A stretch of DNA of 64,000 bases from Mucilaginibacter geliditolerans (lineage in GTDB: Bacteria; Bacteroidota; Bacteroidia; Sphingobacteriales; Sphingobacteriaceae): positions 744,001-808,000 of the forward strand of contig NZ_JACHBY010000001.1 of assembly GCF_014200495.1 (NCBI RefSeq). The letters run 5' to 3'. Position 1 is the first letter of the stretch. Each line of letters starts with the position of its first letter. This document shows positions 53,726-63,198 of this stretch, piece by piece. The position numbers were made by a program, and so were the translations under genes. The notes beneath the pieces are model-generated. The model was given only the letters and a program-made list of their open reading frames with translations. It ran no database searches and was not told the origin of the DNA.

Positions 53726-54841
53726 ATGAAAACAAACCTGTTTATCAAAAGCTTAAAGTGCTTTAAAAGCGCTGTTTTATCAGCAGCATTAATTGGCATT
53801 TCTATCACCGTATCACACGCGCAAACATCTTTACGCTTAGGCGTAGCGGGATTAAACCACAACCACGTATATAACATTTTAAACAAATACCGGGATGGCA
53901 AGGCTGATATTGTAGGCATTGCTGAACCTAATAAAGCCTTATGGGTAAAATTTGGCAAGATCTTTCATATCCCCGATTCATTGTTTTTTACAGACCTTAA
54001 AACAATGGTGCTAAAGAAAAAGCCCGATGCTGTTTTAGGTTATAATGCGGCAGCTAACCATGTGGATATTGTTGAAGTATGTGCACCACTGGGTATACCG
54101 GTTATGGTTGAGAAACCACTGGCGGCAACTTTAGTGCAGGCTGTTAGGATAAGAGAACTGGCTGAAAAATTTCATATCAAGGTATTAACTAATTTTGAAA
54201 CTACGTGGTACCCATCAAACTGGGATGTTTACAATACCGTGAATACAGGCAGTATAGGCCCCATCAGACGAATGGTGGCTCATGACGGGCATCAGGGGCC
54301 AAAAGAAATTGGTTGCAGCGAAGAGTTTTTAGCATGGCTTACCGATCCCGTATTGAACGGAGCAGGCGCGCTAAATGATTTCGGCTGTTATGGTGCCGAC
54401 CTGATGACCTGGATGATGCACGGAGAAAGACCCATTGCCGTAACAGCCATTGCCCGGCATTACAAGCCGGATGTTTACCCAAAAGTTGAAGATGATGCAA
54501 CCGTTATAGTTGAGTACCATGGTGCAACAGGCGAGATAGAAGGATCATGGAACTGGCCGTTCTCCATTAAAGATTTTGAGGTTTTTGGCGCTACAGGATA
54601 TCTGCATGCTTTAGATACCAGCCATATAGTTAGCCGTATGCGTGAAAATATCAAGGGTGCTAAAAATGTTGAACCATTGGCTGCGCCAATTAATGACCCA
54701 ATAGTATATTTAACCGCGGTTCTTCATCACCAAATACCGGGTACTGATGATCTCTCATCGCTGAAATATAATATCATAGTTATGGAGATATTGGATGCTG
54801 CCAAAAGATCAATAAACGAAGGAAAGCGGATAGTTCTGTAA
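53726..54841 (+). CDS. exported Gfo/Idh/MocA-family oxidoreductase
   Basis: 371 residues with a signal peptide (ISITVSHAQ, mature part begins near residue 33). The nucleotide-binding fold starts LRLGVAGLNHNHVYNILN, with the EKPL motif at about residue 130 and a C-terminal dehydrogenase domain (GALNDFGCYGADLM). The exact sugar substrate is unknown; exported members are common in Bacteroidota. It may be cotranscribed with the next gene, but a promoter box lies between them. Confidence 0.88.
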   Translation: MKTNLFIKSLKCFKSAVLSAALIGISITVSHAQTSLRLGVAGLNHNHVYNILNKYRDGKADIVGIAEPNKALWVKFGKIFHIPDSLFFTDLKTMVLKKKPDAVLGYNAAANHVDIVEVCAPLGIPVMVEKPLAATLVQAVRIRELAEKFHIKVLTNFETTWYPSNWDVYNTVNTGSIGPIRRMVAHDGHQGPKEIGCSEEFLAWLTDPVLNGAGALNDFGCYGADLMTWMMHGERPIAVTAIARHYKPDVYPKVEDDATVIVEYHGATGEIEGSWNWPFSIKDFEVFGATGYLHALDTSHIVSRMRENIKGAKNVEPLAAPINDPIVYLTAVLHHQIPGTDDLSSLKYNIIVMEILDAAKRSINEGKRIVL

Positions 54842-54895
54842 AAACAACTATGTTTAAATGTTTATAAATTAAGATTTATAACAGTCAAAATATAT

Positions 54896-54903
54896 TAATT
54901 TTG
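54896..54903 (+). promoter_or_regulatory. TAnnTTTG box for the deacetylase gene
   Basis: TAATTTTG 36 bp ahead of the ATG at 54940. A TTTA element lies about 19 bp upstream. Confidence 0.45.
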
Positions 54904-54939
54904 CCGGTGTTTAGAAATATTAATCATCGCCAATTACTT

Positions 54940-55725
54940 ATGTTAAAACAAATTTTCTCCGTACTATCAATAAGCCTTTTGGGTACTTTTGCCGCACAGG
55001 CACAAGAAAATACAGCAGCCATAATGGCCCGCAAACAAGTTCCTGTAATATGCTATCACCAGATACGCGACTGGAGGCCTACTGATTCAAAAACAGCAAA
55101 GGATTATATCATCCCTCCTGCAGCATTCAGAGAGCACATTAAAATGCTGGCTGATAGCGGCTATCATACCATATTGCCTGATCAGTTATACAGCTATTTA
55201 ACCAAAGGCACCCCATTGCCAAGCAAACCTATCATGTTAACTTTTGACGATACAGACCTTGACCAGTTTGAGGTTGCCCGCCCTGAGTTAAAAAAATACG
55301 GCTTTAAAGGCGTATACTTTATCATGACAGTATCACTTGGCAGGCCTCATTATATGTCATCGGCCCAGGTAAAACAACTATCTGATGAAGGTAACGTTAT
55401 TGGCAGCCATACCTGGGATCACCATATGGTAAGCAAATATAAACATGATCCTAACCCCAAAAAAGATGATTGGGTAATACAAATTGACAAGCCTACTAAA
55501 AAGCTTGAAGATATTACCGGCAAAAAAATAGATTACTTTGCTTATCCATTTGGTATATGGAACAAAACAAACTTGCCTGAGCTAAGGAAGCGTGGTTTTA
55601 AAATAGCTTTCCAGTTAGCTGATAAACGTTATCCGGAAGACCCGTTGTTAACTGTTAGAAGAATATTGGACAGTGGCTACTGGACAACAAAAACATTTGG
55701 CAACAGCGTTAGACATAGCTTCTAA
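54940..55725 (+). CDS. exported polysaccharide deacetylase (NodB homology)
   Basis: 261 residues from the ATG at 54940 (MLKQIFSVLSISLLGTFAAQ), which gives a signal peptide; a TTG 13 codons earlier coincides with the promoter. NodB motifs are visible: motif 1 LTFDDTD with catalytic and metal Asp, motif 2 GSHTWDHH (two His), and DYFAYPFGIWN as motif 3. It removes acetyl groups from a cell-surface or imported polysaccharide. A terminator hairpin follows. Confidence 0.9.
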   Translation: MLKQIFSVLSISLLGTFAAQAQENTAAIMARKQVPVICYHQIRDWRPTDSKTAKDYIIPPAAFREHIKMLADSGYHTILPDQLYSYLTKGTPLPSKPIMLTFDDTDLDQFEVARPELKKYGFKGVYFIMTVSLGRPHYMSSAQVKQLSDEGNVIGSHTWDHHMVSKYKHDPNPKKDDWVIQIDKPTKKLEDITGKKIDYFAYPFGIWNKTNLPELRKRGFKIAFQLADKRYPEDPLLTVRRILDSGYWTTKTFGNSVRHSF

Positions 55726-55740
55726 TTCGCTAAAGCATTA

Positions 55741-55781
55741 AACAAAAAGCTCTTTCTAAATTTTAGAAGGAGCTTTTTGTT
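55741..55781. terminator. bidirectional terminator between convergent genes
   Basis: A 20-bp stem AACAAAAAGCTC to GAGCTTTTTGTT with one mismatch, between the deacetylase (plus) and the SpoIIAA-like gene (minus). T-runs on both strands fit use in both directions. Confidence 0.8.
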
Positions 55782-55793
55782 AGACATTATTAC

Positions 55794-56159
55794 CTATTTT
55801 ACAGACACCCATCTCACAGCCTCGGCCAACCTATCTAAAGGAAAACCTTTTGACTTGCCGGGAATAATAAATTTAAAGGCATCACTGAACAGCTTCACTC
55901 CCTTTTGGTCGGTTACTATAGCTATCCTTTTCCATTGCCGGTAATGTTTTAACCCTAATTTCAGGTCTTTCCATAATGCACCCCATGTAAAGCTTGACAC
56001 CTTGGTATCAAGCACTAACAAAAAATTAATCTTACCCTGGCTGTTAACCTGTTCATTAAGTAGCGGCGCCAATACTCGCTCTAAGTCTTCATCCCTCACC
56101 TCACCGGTAGCATGTACACCTGCAACATGCGACGGTAGGTCTTTTATAAATTGCAGCAT
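55794..56159 (-). CDS. SpoIIAA-like (STAS/SEC14-type) protein
   Basis: 121 residues, cytoplasmic. The pattern HVAGVHATGEVRDEDLERVL, FLLVLDTKVSSFTWGALWKDLKLGLKHYRQWKRIAIVTDQ (spans 45-85) and WVSVK at the end matches the SpoIIAA-like family (PF11964). The function is unknown; some members bind hydrophobic ligands. Single gene, convergent with the deacetylase. Confidence 0.8.
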   Translation of the reverse strand: MLQFIKDLPSHVAGVHATGEVRDEDLERVLAPLLNEQVNSQGKINFLLVLDTKVSSFTWGALWKDLKLGLKHYRQWKRIAIVTDQKGVKLFSDAFKFIIPGKSKGFPLDRLAEAVRWVSVK

Positions 56160-56277
56160 ACTTAAATATTTATATAATAGTTACAAATATTATTCCAGTT
56201 AGCATTAATAAGTAATAAAAAAACTGGTTAACCATATGAATGCTGTCCGGCATAAAATTTAAAACTGTTTAATGTAT

Positions 56278-56285
56278 TATCTTTG
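56278..56285 (+). promoter_or_regulatory. TAnnTTTG box directly before the queG start codon
   Basis: TATCTTTG ends 4 bp before the ATG at 56290. Transcription would then start at or within a few bases of the start codon, so the mRNA may be leaderless. It also rules out the upstream in-frame ATG at 56272. Confidence 0.5.
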
Positions 56286-56289
56286 TGCC

Positions 56290-57225
56290 ATGCATCCAAA
56301 CAGGTCGGCTTATAGCGAACTAATTAAAACTGAGGCAAAAAACCTCGGTTTTATGTTTTGCGGTATAGCTAAGGCCGAGTTTTTGGAGGACGAAGCACCC
56401 CGGTTGGAGCAATGGCTCAAAAAAAACATGCACGGTGAAATGCGTTACATGGAAAATCATTTTGATAAACGGCTCGATCCGCGTTTATTGGTTGATGGCG
56501 CAAAATCTGTAATCTCATTAGGATTAAATTATTACAGTGAACATAAACAGGTTGACCCACTGGCACCCAAAATTTCGCAATATGCTTATGGGGCTGATTA
56601 TCACCAGGTAATAAAGGATAAGCTTAAAGAGTTGATGGAGATAATCAATGAGAAAATAGGCGAAGTTGGTGGTCGCGCATTTGTTGATTCGGCACCTGTG
56701 CTGGATAAAGCATGGGCAAAAAAAGCAGGCCTGGGCTGGACGGGTAAAAACTCAAATCTTATTAATAAAAAAGCAGGCTCTTTCTTTTTTTTAGCTGAGC
56801 TGATCATAGATCTGGACCTTGAATATGATATAGAGCCTACCGCCGACCATTGCGGCAGTTGTACACGCTGTATTGATGCCTGCCCTACCGAAGCTATTGT
56901 GGCGCCTTATATTGTTGATGGTAGTCGTTGTATATCATACCTCACCATCGAACTTAAAGACGCGATACCACAGGAATTTAAAGGCAAAATGGATAACTGG
57001 ATGTTCGGTTGTGATGTTTGCCAGGATGTATGCCCATGGAACAAGTTTTCGGTATTAAACAATGAGCCGTCATTTAAAGCAACACCCGAACTGTTGGATA
57101 TGAATAAAAACGACTGGACAGACATTACCCAGGAAATATTTCAAAAAGTATTCAAATCTTCAGCCGTAAAACGCACCAAATTCAGCGGCCTGACCCGCAA
57201 TATTGAGTTTCTGCGGAACAGTTGA
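56290..57225 (+). CDS. queG: epoxyqueuosine reductase QueG
   Basis: 311 residues from the ATG at 56290 ([13 protein letters not shown]). Two 4Fe-4S clusters: [16 protein letters not shown] and [11 protein letters not shown]. The cobalamin-binding region ([23 protein letters not shown] abridged to [10 protein letters not shown] and GSFFFLAEL) precedes them. It catalyses the last step of queuosine synthesis in tRNA. Single gene. Confidence 0.95.
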   Translation: MHPNRSAYSELIKTEAKNLGFMFCGIAKAEFLEDEAPRLEQWLKKNMHGEMRYMENHFDKRLDPRLLVDGAKSVISLGLNYYSEHKQVDPLAPKISQYAYGADYHQVIKDKLKELMEIINEKIGEVGGRAFVDSAPVLDKAWAKKAGLGWTGKNSNLINKKAGSFFFLAELIIDLDLEYDIEPTADHCGSCTRCIDACPTEAIVAPYIVDGSRCISYLTIELKDAIPQEFKGKMDNWMFGCDVCQDVCPWNKFSVLNNEPSFKATPELLDMNKNDWTDITQEIFQKVFKSSAVKRTKFSGLTRNIEFLRNS

Positions 57226-57302
57226 TTAGTGATTTGAGGTTAGTGATTAGTTACTTTGCAGCTAAAATTTTACTAATCTCCAATCACTAACCTCTAATCA
57301 CT
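57225..57302. repeat. imperfect long palindrome between queG and the exonuclease
   Basis: TTAGTGATTTGAGGTTAGTG at about 57226 and, about 40 bp later, its near-complementary copy ending CTAACCTCTAATCACTAA. Two or three mismatches. It lies between convergent genes and probably acts as a terminator in both directions. Confidence 0.6.
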
Positions 57303-58317
57303 AAAGCCCCTTTTTAAACTTATCTGCCAGCAATTTCAACATATCATCATTAACCGGCACTGCAGGCTCTTCCTTCTTTTTAAAAGGCTTGTTATCCGGG
57401 CGATTGTTATTATTGTTGTGTGGCTTTGGATATTCCGGCTTTTTAACAGGCTGTGCAGGTGTATTTTCAACTGGTTTTGGTGCTGCCTGGCGGGGTTGCC
57501 TTTCAGCTGCCCTTTTTGCACTGAACCGGGTGTATATTTCTTCCAGTTTACGCTTAGTATATAAAGGAAAATCGCCCTGCATCATCCATGAATAATAACT
57601 TGGCTCGGTGCTGAATACATCTTCAACTTTTTTGCCTTTGTGCTTACCAAAATTAATGGTCTCCTCGCCTTGCTCATTGTAAACCAGGCGGCCGGCAAAA
57701 TCAACAGGCCTGGTTAAATTGGTGAACTTATGAAGCGCCTCAACATCATTTACTACAGGTATGCTCTTATTGCCCTTCTTATCCTCCCACTCCATATTTT
57801 CATATTTAGCTATCTGGGCAAGTAAAACTTCCATAGTAGCGCGGGTATCAGCCTCGGCTGAGTGGGCATTTATGATCTGTTTATCGCAATAAAACTGATA
57901 AGCGGCCTTTAGTGTACGCTGCTCCATTTGGTGAAAGATATTTTGCACATCAACAAAATGGCGGCTATCCAGATCAAACTGAACACCTGCACGCAAAAAT
58001 TCTTCCATCAGCATAGGTATATCAAACTTATTGGAGTTAAAGCCGGCGAGGTCACTTATGTCTATAAATTCAGCAACAGATGCTGCTATTTGGTTGAATG
58101 TTTGCTCATTCTTTATATCCTCATCATAAATACCATGTATGAGTGACGATTCCAGCGGGATAGGCATTTCAGGGTTTACACGCCATGTTTTTACCTCTTC
58201 GCTGCCATCAACATTTAGTTTTATAACAGATATTTCAACAATCCTGTCGGCACCTATATTAGTTCCTGTAGCTTCCAGATCAAAAAAAGCCAGCGGTTTC
58301 TTTAAATTCAATTTCAT
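57301..58317 (-). CDS. DnaQ-like 3'-5' exonuclease with variable C-terminal extension
   Basis: 338 residues from the ATG at 58317 (MKLNLKKPLAFFDLEATG); the preceding ATG (58320) is equally good, while the longer start is not family-like. DEDDh exonuclease motifs: FDLEATGT, NKFDIPML (DEDD Exo II) and HSAEADTRATMEVL (Exo III with His and Asp). After the domain, a Gly-His motif GKHKGKKVEDV (about 205-230) and a Pro/Lys/Gln/Asn-rich tail (about 260-325) end in DMLKLLADKFKKGL. It is of the polymerase-III-epsilon type but the tail suggests a separate repair or RNA role. Confidence 0.85.
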   Translation of the reverse strand: MKLNLKKPLAFFDLEATGTNIGADRIVEISVIKLNVDGSEEVKTWRVNPEMPIPLESSLIHGIYDEDIKNEQTFNQIAASVAEFIDISDLAGFNSNKFDIPMLMEEFLRAGVQFDLDSRHFVDVQNIFHQMEQRTLKAAYQFYCDKQIINAHSAEADTRATMEVLLAQIAKYENMEWEDKKGNKSIPVVNDVEALHKFTNLTRPVDFAGRLVYNEQGEETINFGKHKGKKVEDVFSTEPSYYSWMMQGDFPLYTKRKLEEIYTRFSAKRAAERQPRQAAPKPVENTPAQPVKKPEYPKPHNNNNNRPDNKPFKKKEEPAVPVNDDMLKLLADKFKKGL

Positions 58318-58343
58318 CATAATGAGTCGGAAATGCAAAGGTG

Positions 58344-58351
58344 CAAAAGTA
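58344..58351 (-). promoter_or_regulatory. TAnnTTTG box for the exonuclease gene
   Basis: TACTTTTG on the minus strand, 26 bp ahead of the ATG at 58317. No clear -33 element. Confidence 0.4.
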
Positions 58352-58441
58352 TAATAACAAAGGGCTGATTAATTTAAAATCTTTTCAAAAAGAACTGTAA
58401 TTATTTTATAATTTAATGCGACCTAAATTGGTTGAACAATT

Positions 58442-60424
58442 ATGAAGAAACCGCTACTAATACTCCTGATATTCATCTCCTTAACCATTATTGCAAAAGC
58501 GCAGGATTTTGAATATGGCACTTTTAAGCTCGAGGACCTGGAAATGAAACATTACGACAAGGACACATCGGCACATGCAGTAGTATTAAATGAGTACGGA
58601 AGATCAAGAATAGATGCAACAAGTGATGACCATATCAAGATCATTTATGAATACCATGTTAAAATAAAAATATTTGACAGTAAGGGCTTTGATCATGCAA
58701 ATGTAGAAGTATTGCTTAGGGACAATGATGAGGATAGTGAAACCATTGAGAATATTAAAGGTATAACAACCTACTCCGATGATAATGGATCAATGAGTAA
58801 AACCGAGCTTGAACCGGGCAAAGTTTATAAAAGCAAGGTTGATAAATACCATACACTGGTAAAGTTTGCCCTCCCATCTATACGAAATGGATGTATTATT
58901 GAGTACCAATACACCACTTATTCCAGATATCTGCAACTTTTCCCACATTGGGATTTCCAGAGTGATATCCCCAAAATGCATTCAGAATATGATGTACACA
59001 TACCGGGCTTTTGGACTTATAATGCCTCATTAAGGGGAAGCTTAAAGCTAACAACAAATAAGGCTGAGGTTGAGAGTGGCTGTTTTAGTGCAGGTGGTGG
59101 CAAAAGTGACTGTTCGCATTTAACTTTTGGGATGACTGATATCCCGGCATTTATTGAAGAGGATGACATGACCTCAAGGAAGAATTTCTTATCCGCCGTA
59201 TATTTTGAGCTTGCTGAATATACCAACCCATATAACGGAGCTAAAACAAAGATGGCCAAGGAATGGCGGGATGTAGATTATGACCTTAAACATTCTGAAT
59301 ATTTCGGTAGTCTGCTCAGGAAAAAGGATCTGTTTAAAGAACGGATCATACCTGTAATTGCAGGTAAAACTGATAGTTTGGCCCGGGCAAAAGCCGTTTA
59401 TGAATACATTCAGAAAACCCTTAAATGGAATGATTTTTATGCAACCGGAAGTAATGATGGTTTACGAAAAGTATTGGAAACCCATAGTGGTAACGTTGCT
59501 GAAATAAATCTGGCATTAGCTGCCGCTTTAGAGGCTGCAGGCTTCAACGCTCAAGCCGTATTGCTATCTACACGTGAAAATGGTTTTATAAATAAGCTTT
59601 ACCCTGTACAGGAGGAGTTTAATTATGTAGTTGCCAAAGTTGATATTGGCAATAAAATTTATTTGCTTGATGCAACAGATCCTTTACTGCCCTTTGGAAT
59701 ACTGCCCTTAAAATGCTTAAATGACCAGGGCCGGGTTATGAGCCTTGACAAGCCTTCGTACTGGATAGACATGAATAGTACCCAGCAACGACGCGTAAGA
59801 ACTTCTGCACTTGACCTGACATTACAGCCCGATGGCAAACTAAAAGGAACCATGACCCAGTATTTATTTGGTTATGCGGCCTATGAAGAAAGAAAAGCCA
59901 TAAAGAAATTCAACTCCGTTGATGAATATGTGGAAAATCTTGATGAACGTTCACCAAGATTTAAGATATTAAATTCTGAGATAAGTAATCTGGACAGCCT
60001 TGACATGCCTTTGGTTGAAAAATATGAAATTGAAATAAAGAAATATAACGATCTTTATAAGGATCGGCTGGTCTTTAACCCCTATATTACCGATCATATT
60101 ACACGTAACCCCTACCGTTTACAGGAACGGAATTACCCTATTGACAGAGGTATGCCACTTACAGAAAGGTTTACCTTAGTAGTTCACCTACCTGATAACT
60201 ACATTGTTGATACCCCACCACAGGATATATCCATTGGTTTGCCAAATAAAGGGGGATTATTTGAAACCCTTTACCAGGCTAGTGATAATTCGTTTACATT
60301 TTCACACATTATACAGTTCAACAAAGCTATTTACAGCTCTGAAGAATATGCTTATTTAAAAGAGCTTTTTAATAAGATCATCTTATCGGAAAAAGCGCCG
60401 ATGACTTTAAAGAAAAAAAGTTAA
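58442..60424 (+). CDS. DUF3857/transglutaminase-like protein without catalytic Cys and His
   Basis: 660 residues with a signal peptide (LTIIAKAQ). DUF3857 occupies about 50-230, a transglutaminase-like fold about 300-430. Where the catalytic Cys should be the sequence is HSGNVAEINLAL, and the His position reads FNYVVAKV, so Cys and His are gone while Asp (YLLDATD) remains. It is probably a binding, not an enzymatic, member. It is followed 24 bp later by a second, intact paralog. Confidence 0.85.
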   Translation: MKKPLLILLIFISLTIIAKAQDFEYGTFKLEDLEMKHYDKDTSAHAVVLNEYGRSRIDATSDDHIKIIYEYHVKIKIFDSKGFDHANVEVLLRDNDEDSETIENIKGITTYSDDNGSMSKTELEPGKVYKSKVDKYHTLVKFALPSIRNGCIIEYQYTTYSRYLQLFPHWDFQSDIPKMHSEYDVHIPGFWTYNASLRGSLKLTTNKAEVESGCFSAGGGKSDCSHLTFGMTDIPAFIEEDDMTSRKNFLSAVYFELAEYTNPYNGAKTKMAKEWRDVDYDLKHSEYFGSLLRKKDLFKERIIPVIAGKTDSLARAKAVYEYIQKTLKWNDFYATGSNDGLRKVLETHSGNVAEINLALAAALEAAGFNAQAVLLSTRENGFINKLYPVQEEFNYVVAKVDIGNKIYLLDATDPLLPFGILPLKCLNDQGRVMSLDKPSYWIDMNSTQQRRVRTSALDLTLQPDGKLKGTMTQYLFGYAAYEERKAIKKFNSVDEYVENLDERSPRFKILNSEISNLDSLDMPLVEKYEIEIKKYNDLYKDRLVFNPYITDHITRNPYRLQERNYPIDRGMPLTERFTLVVHLPDNYIVDTPPQDISIGLPNKGGLFETLYQASDNSFTFSHIIQFNKAIYSSEEYAYLKELFNKIILSEKAPMTLKKKS

Positions 60425-60448
60425 TATATATATTCTTAAACAGGATTA

Positions 60449-62359
60449 ATGAAACCCATACTTGTATTTTGCTTGTTATTTATTGCTGCTACTGTTAATG
60501 CACAGCAAAATTATGATGCCAGCCTCATATCAAAAGACTTGCTTCCATACGCCCGTGCCGTGGTACGAAATGAACAGATTAATGTTGAGGTAAAAGATTT
60601 TGATAATACTGTTTGTCATGTTAAAGAAGCTATAACTGTATTAAATAAAAATGGCGATAGAGCAGCTCGCATTGCTCTATACTATAACAAAAGCATCACT
60701 ATAAAAGGAGTTAAAGGGGCTATTTATAATTCTTTTGGCAAACAAATAGGTAAGTTTTCGGAAAGCAATTTTGAAGACAGGGGTACTACCGATGGTTTTT
60801 CTCTTTTTGAGGATATGAGGGTAAAACATTATGAGCCCGCTATCACAGACTACCCTTACACTATTGAATATGAATACGAATTAAGATATGAACAATCGCT
60901 TAACATACCGGGTTGGATGCCAAATTCGGAAACCGGAATAGCTGTTGAAAAAAGCTCTTTTAACTTTATCTGCAAGCCTGATTTTAATATTCGGTATAAA
61001 GAAATAAATATGCCAACTAGCGTATATATTTCAACTAGTGCTAATACTGGTTTAAAAACATATGCCTGGCAGGTTAATAATTTAAAAGCAATTAAGGATG
61101 AACCATTTGACCCTAACCCTGAAAATTACCTGAGCATGGTTAAAATTGCCCCGGTTAAATTTCAGTACGAAGGTATAGATGGCAGCTTTACCAACTGGAA
61201 TGAACTTGGCAAATGGATATCAGATAAATTATTGAAGAACAGGCAAGCGGTATCACCTGCCACAGCCCAGCAGGTTATACAAATAACCAGCGGCATTACT
61301 GATCCTAAGTTAAAAGCAAAAAAGATATACGAATATATGCAGGACCGAACCCGATATGTGAGCGTACAAATAGGTATTGGAGGATATCAGCCATTTACCG
61401 CTGGTGATGTTGACAAGGTAAACTATGGTGATTGTAAAGCACTGGTGAACTATACACAAGCATTATTGAAAGTAGTTGGTATCGACTCATATTATTGCAC
61501 GGTTGAGGCTAATCCGTCACGTAAAATAAGCTTCCTAACTGATTTTGCGAGTATGAACCAGGGGAATCATATTATTTTGTGCTTACCTTTTAAAAATGAT
61601 ACTACCTGGTGCGATTGTACCAGCCAAACCATCCCTTTTGGCTATCTGGGAGATTTTACTGATGACCGTAATGTATTGGCTTGCACACCTGATGGCGGTA
61701 AGCTGATGCATACGCCCAAATATACAGCAGAAAACAACCTCGAAAAACGAAAAGCCAGCTTTGAAATTTCAGCAACTGGTGACATGACAGGTGAGATGAC
61801 CACCACCTTTAAAGGAACTGAATATGATGACCGGGATTGGGTAATTGCGCAATCACAAGTTGAAAGGCTGAAAGCTATGCAAAATATCTACCCGATAAAT
61901 AATATGAATATTGAGAAGCTGGAATTTAGTCAGGATAAAAGCCTCGATCCTTCTACCACTGAAAACATAAAGCTCAAAGCTCCCGAATTTGCATCAACAG
62001 ATAATGGCAGGATAACTTTTTTATTAAATCCAGTACACCACATAGCTGTACCAAGGCAGGTACATAACCGTGTTACCAATGTTTATATAAATGAAGGCTA
62101 TACCGATGAAGATGAAATAACTTATACCCTGCCTGAGGGTTACCATCTGGATAGTGAAATATTACACAGAAATCTTGATTCGCCTTTTGGTAAGTTTAGC
62201 GCTACGATGAAAGTTGAAGGGAACCAATTAGTTTATAAGCGGAAATTCCGATTAAATGATGGCACTTACCCTAAAGATACTTACCAGGACCTCGTCGATT
62301 TTTACCAGTCGATTGCTGATGCCGATGCACACGAGATAATACTGGTTAAAAATAACTGA
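60449..62359 (+). CDS. DUF3857/transglutaminase-like protein with intact catalytic triad
   Basis: 636 residues with a signal peptide (FIAATVNAQQ). DUF3857 about 60-230, transglutaminase-like fold about 275-410 with Cys in VNYGDCKALVNY, His in GNHIILCL and Asp in WCDCTSQ. Probably periplasmic. The substrate is unknown; proteins of this family are associated with envelope processes. The C-terminus overlaps a 42-aa gene on the other strand by 14 bp. Confidence 0.87.
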   Translation: MKPILVFCLLFIAATVNAQQNYDASLISKDLLPYARAVVRNEQINVEVKDFDNTVCHVKEAITVLNKNGDRAARIALYYNKSITIKGVKGAIYNSFGKQIGKFSESNFEDRGTTDGFSLFEDMRVKHYEPAITDYPYTIEYEYELRYEQSLNIPGWMPNSETGIAVEKSSFNFICKPDFNIRYKEINMPTSVYISTSANTGLKTYAWQVNNLKAIKDEPFDPNPENYLSMVKIAPVKFQYEGIDGSFTNWNELGKWISDKLLKNRQAVSPATAQQVIQITSGITDPKLKAKKIYEYMQDRTRYVSVQIGIGGYQPFTAGDVDKVNYGDCKALVNYTQALLKVVGIDSYYCTVEANPSRKISFLTDFASMNQGNHIILCLPFKNDTTWCDCTSQTIPFGYLGDFTDDRNVLACTPDGGKLMHTPKYTAENNLEKRKASFEISATGDMTGEMTTTFKGTEYDDRDWVIAQSQVERLKAMQNIYPINNMNIEKLEFSQDKSLDPSTTENIKLKAPEFASTDNGRITFLLNPVHHIAVPRQVHNRVTNVYINEGYTDEDEITYTLPEGYHLDSEILHRNLDSPFGKFSATMKVEGNQLVYKRKFRLNDGTYPKDTYQDLVDFYQSIADADAHEIILVKNN

Positions 62360-62474
62360 AGATAACTATACCGAGTATAATACCCACAATCATAATTACA
62401 TACAAAAGTATTTCGGTACCGGCAAAGCGTTTATATTTTGTCCAGAATGAATAGTTTTCTTTGGGTTCTTCCAT
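62346..62474 (-). CDS. 42-aa membrane protein
   Basis: Frame MEEPKENYSFWTKYKRFAGT followed by one membrane span (EILLYVIMIVGIILGIVIFS) and a terminal YF. The charged N-terminus then span is a normal arrangement for small inner-membrane proteins. It overlaps the end of the DUF3857 gene tail-to-tail and lies downstream of the NlpC/P60 lipoprotein gene on the same strand, with a 53-bp gap. Confidence 0.6.
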   Translation of the reverse strand: MEEPKENYSFWTKYKRFAGTEILLYVIMIVGIILGIVIFSYF

Positions 62475-62527
62475 TATGTCACAAAATTACCAATTTATCA
62501 TAATGGTTTGCAATAAACACGCAATTG

Positions 62528-63106
62528 TTAATTTACCGAATCAGCTGTAACGGTAGTTGTACCCAGATCAGTTACCGACCCGCATCTTGAAAAGTATTTA
62601 TAGATGGCACCATGCAATGGTACAATAATTACTCCTTTAGATGAACTTGCGTGAACTATATAGCCATTTTGCAGGTAGACACCTACGTGACTGAATTTTT
62701 TACCATCGAAATCAAAAAACACCAGGTCGCCTTCCTTCAGGTCCTGCTCATATTCGCGCTTAATAACAAGTATTTGCTTACTGGTCATGCGTGGGATGGC
62801 TATGCCATAAACTTGCTGTTCCAATAAAAAAGCAAGTCCTGAGCAATCTATTCCATCCTTATCCAAGCCGCCAAATCTGTAGGGTGTACCCATCCACTGA
62901 TCAATAAAAGCATAAAGCCGGCCGTTTTGTATATCGTTTTTATCAACCCCCATCATCTCCGAATATTTATCGGCAATACTGGCCTGCGGCTGAACAATTT
63001 CACCCGGCTCGCCTTTCATCACCGCTTTGCGGGAGTGGCATGAAGTAAGAATAGTTAAAGAGATGAGTGCTAAGAATACAAATTTGGAGTAGCAGTTTAA
63101 CTTCAT
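62528..63106 (-). CDS. NlpC/P60-family cell-wall peptidase lipoprotein
   Basis: 192 residues with a lipoprotein signal (lipobox LTSC, Cys at about residue 23). The NlpC/P60 domain covers about 60-175 with the catalytic Cys in DGIDCSGLAFLL, His in FSHVGVYL and the third polar residue in YIVHAS. It cleaves peptidoglycan stem peptides (gamma-D-Glu-diamino acid type). It is anchored to a membrane. Confidence 0.93.
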   Translation of the reverse strand: MKLNCYSKFVFLALISLTILTSCHSRKAVMKGEPGEIVQPQASIADKYSEMMGVDKNDIQNGRLYAFIDQWMGTPYRFGGLDKDGIDCSGLAFLLEQQVYGIAIPRMTSKQILVIKREYEQDLKEGDLVFFDFDGKKFSHVGVYLQNGYIVHASSSKGVIIVPLHGAIYKYFSRCGSVTDLGTTTVTADSVN

Positions 63107-63198
63107 ACTATAAAAATACCCCTAAACTTTTTCGCCTTAAAAGTCAGTTTATTAACATATTAACATTTTTAAATGATCGGGATCATTAAGTAAAGAAT

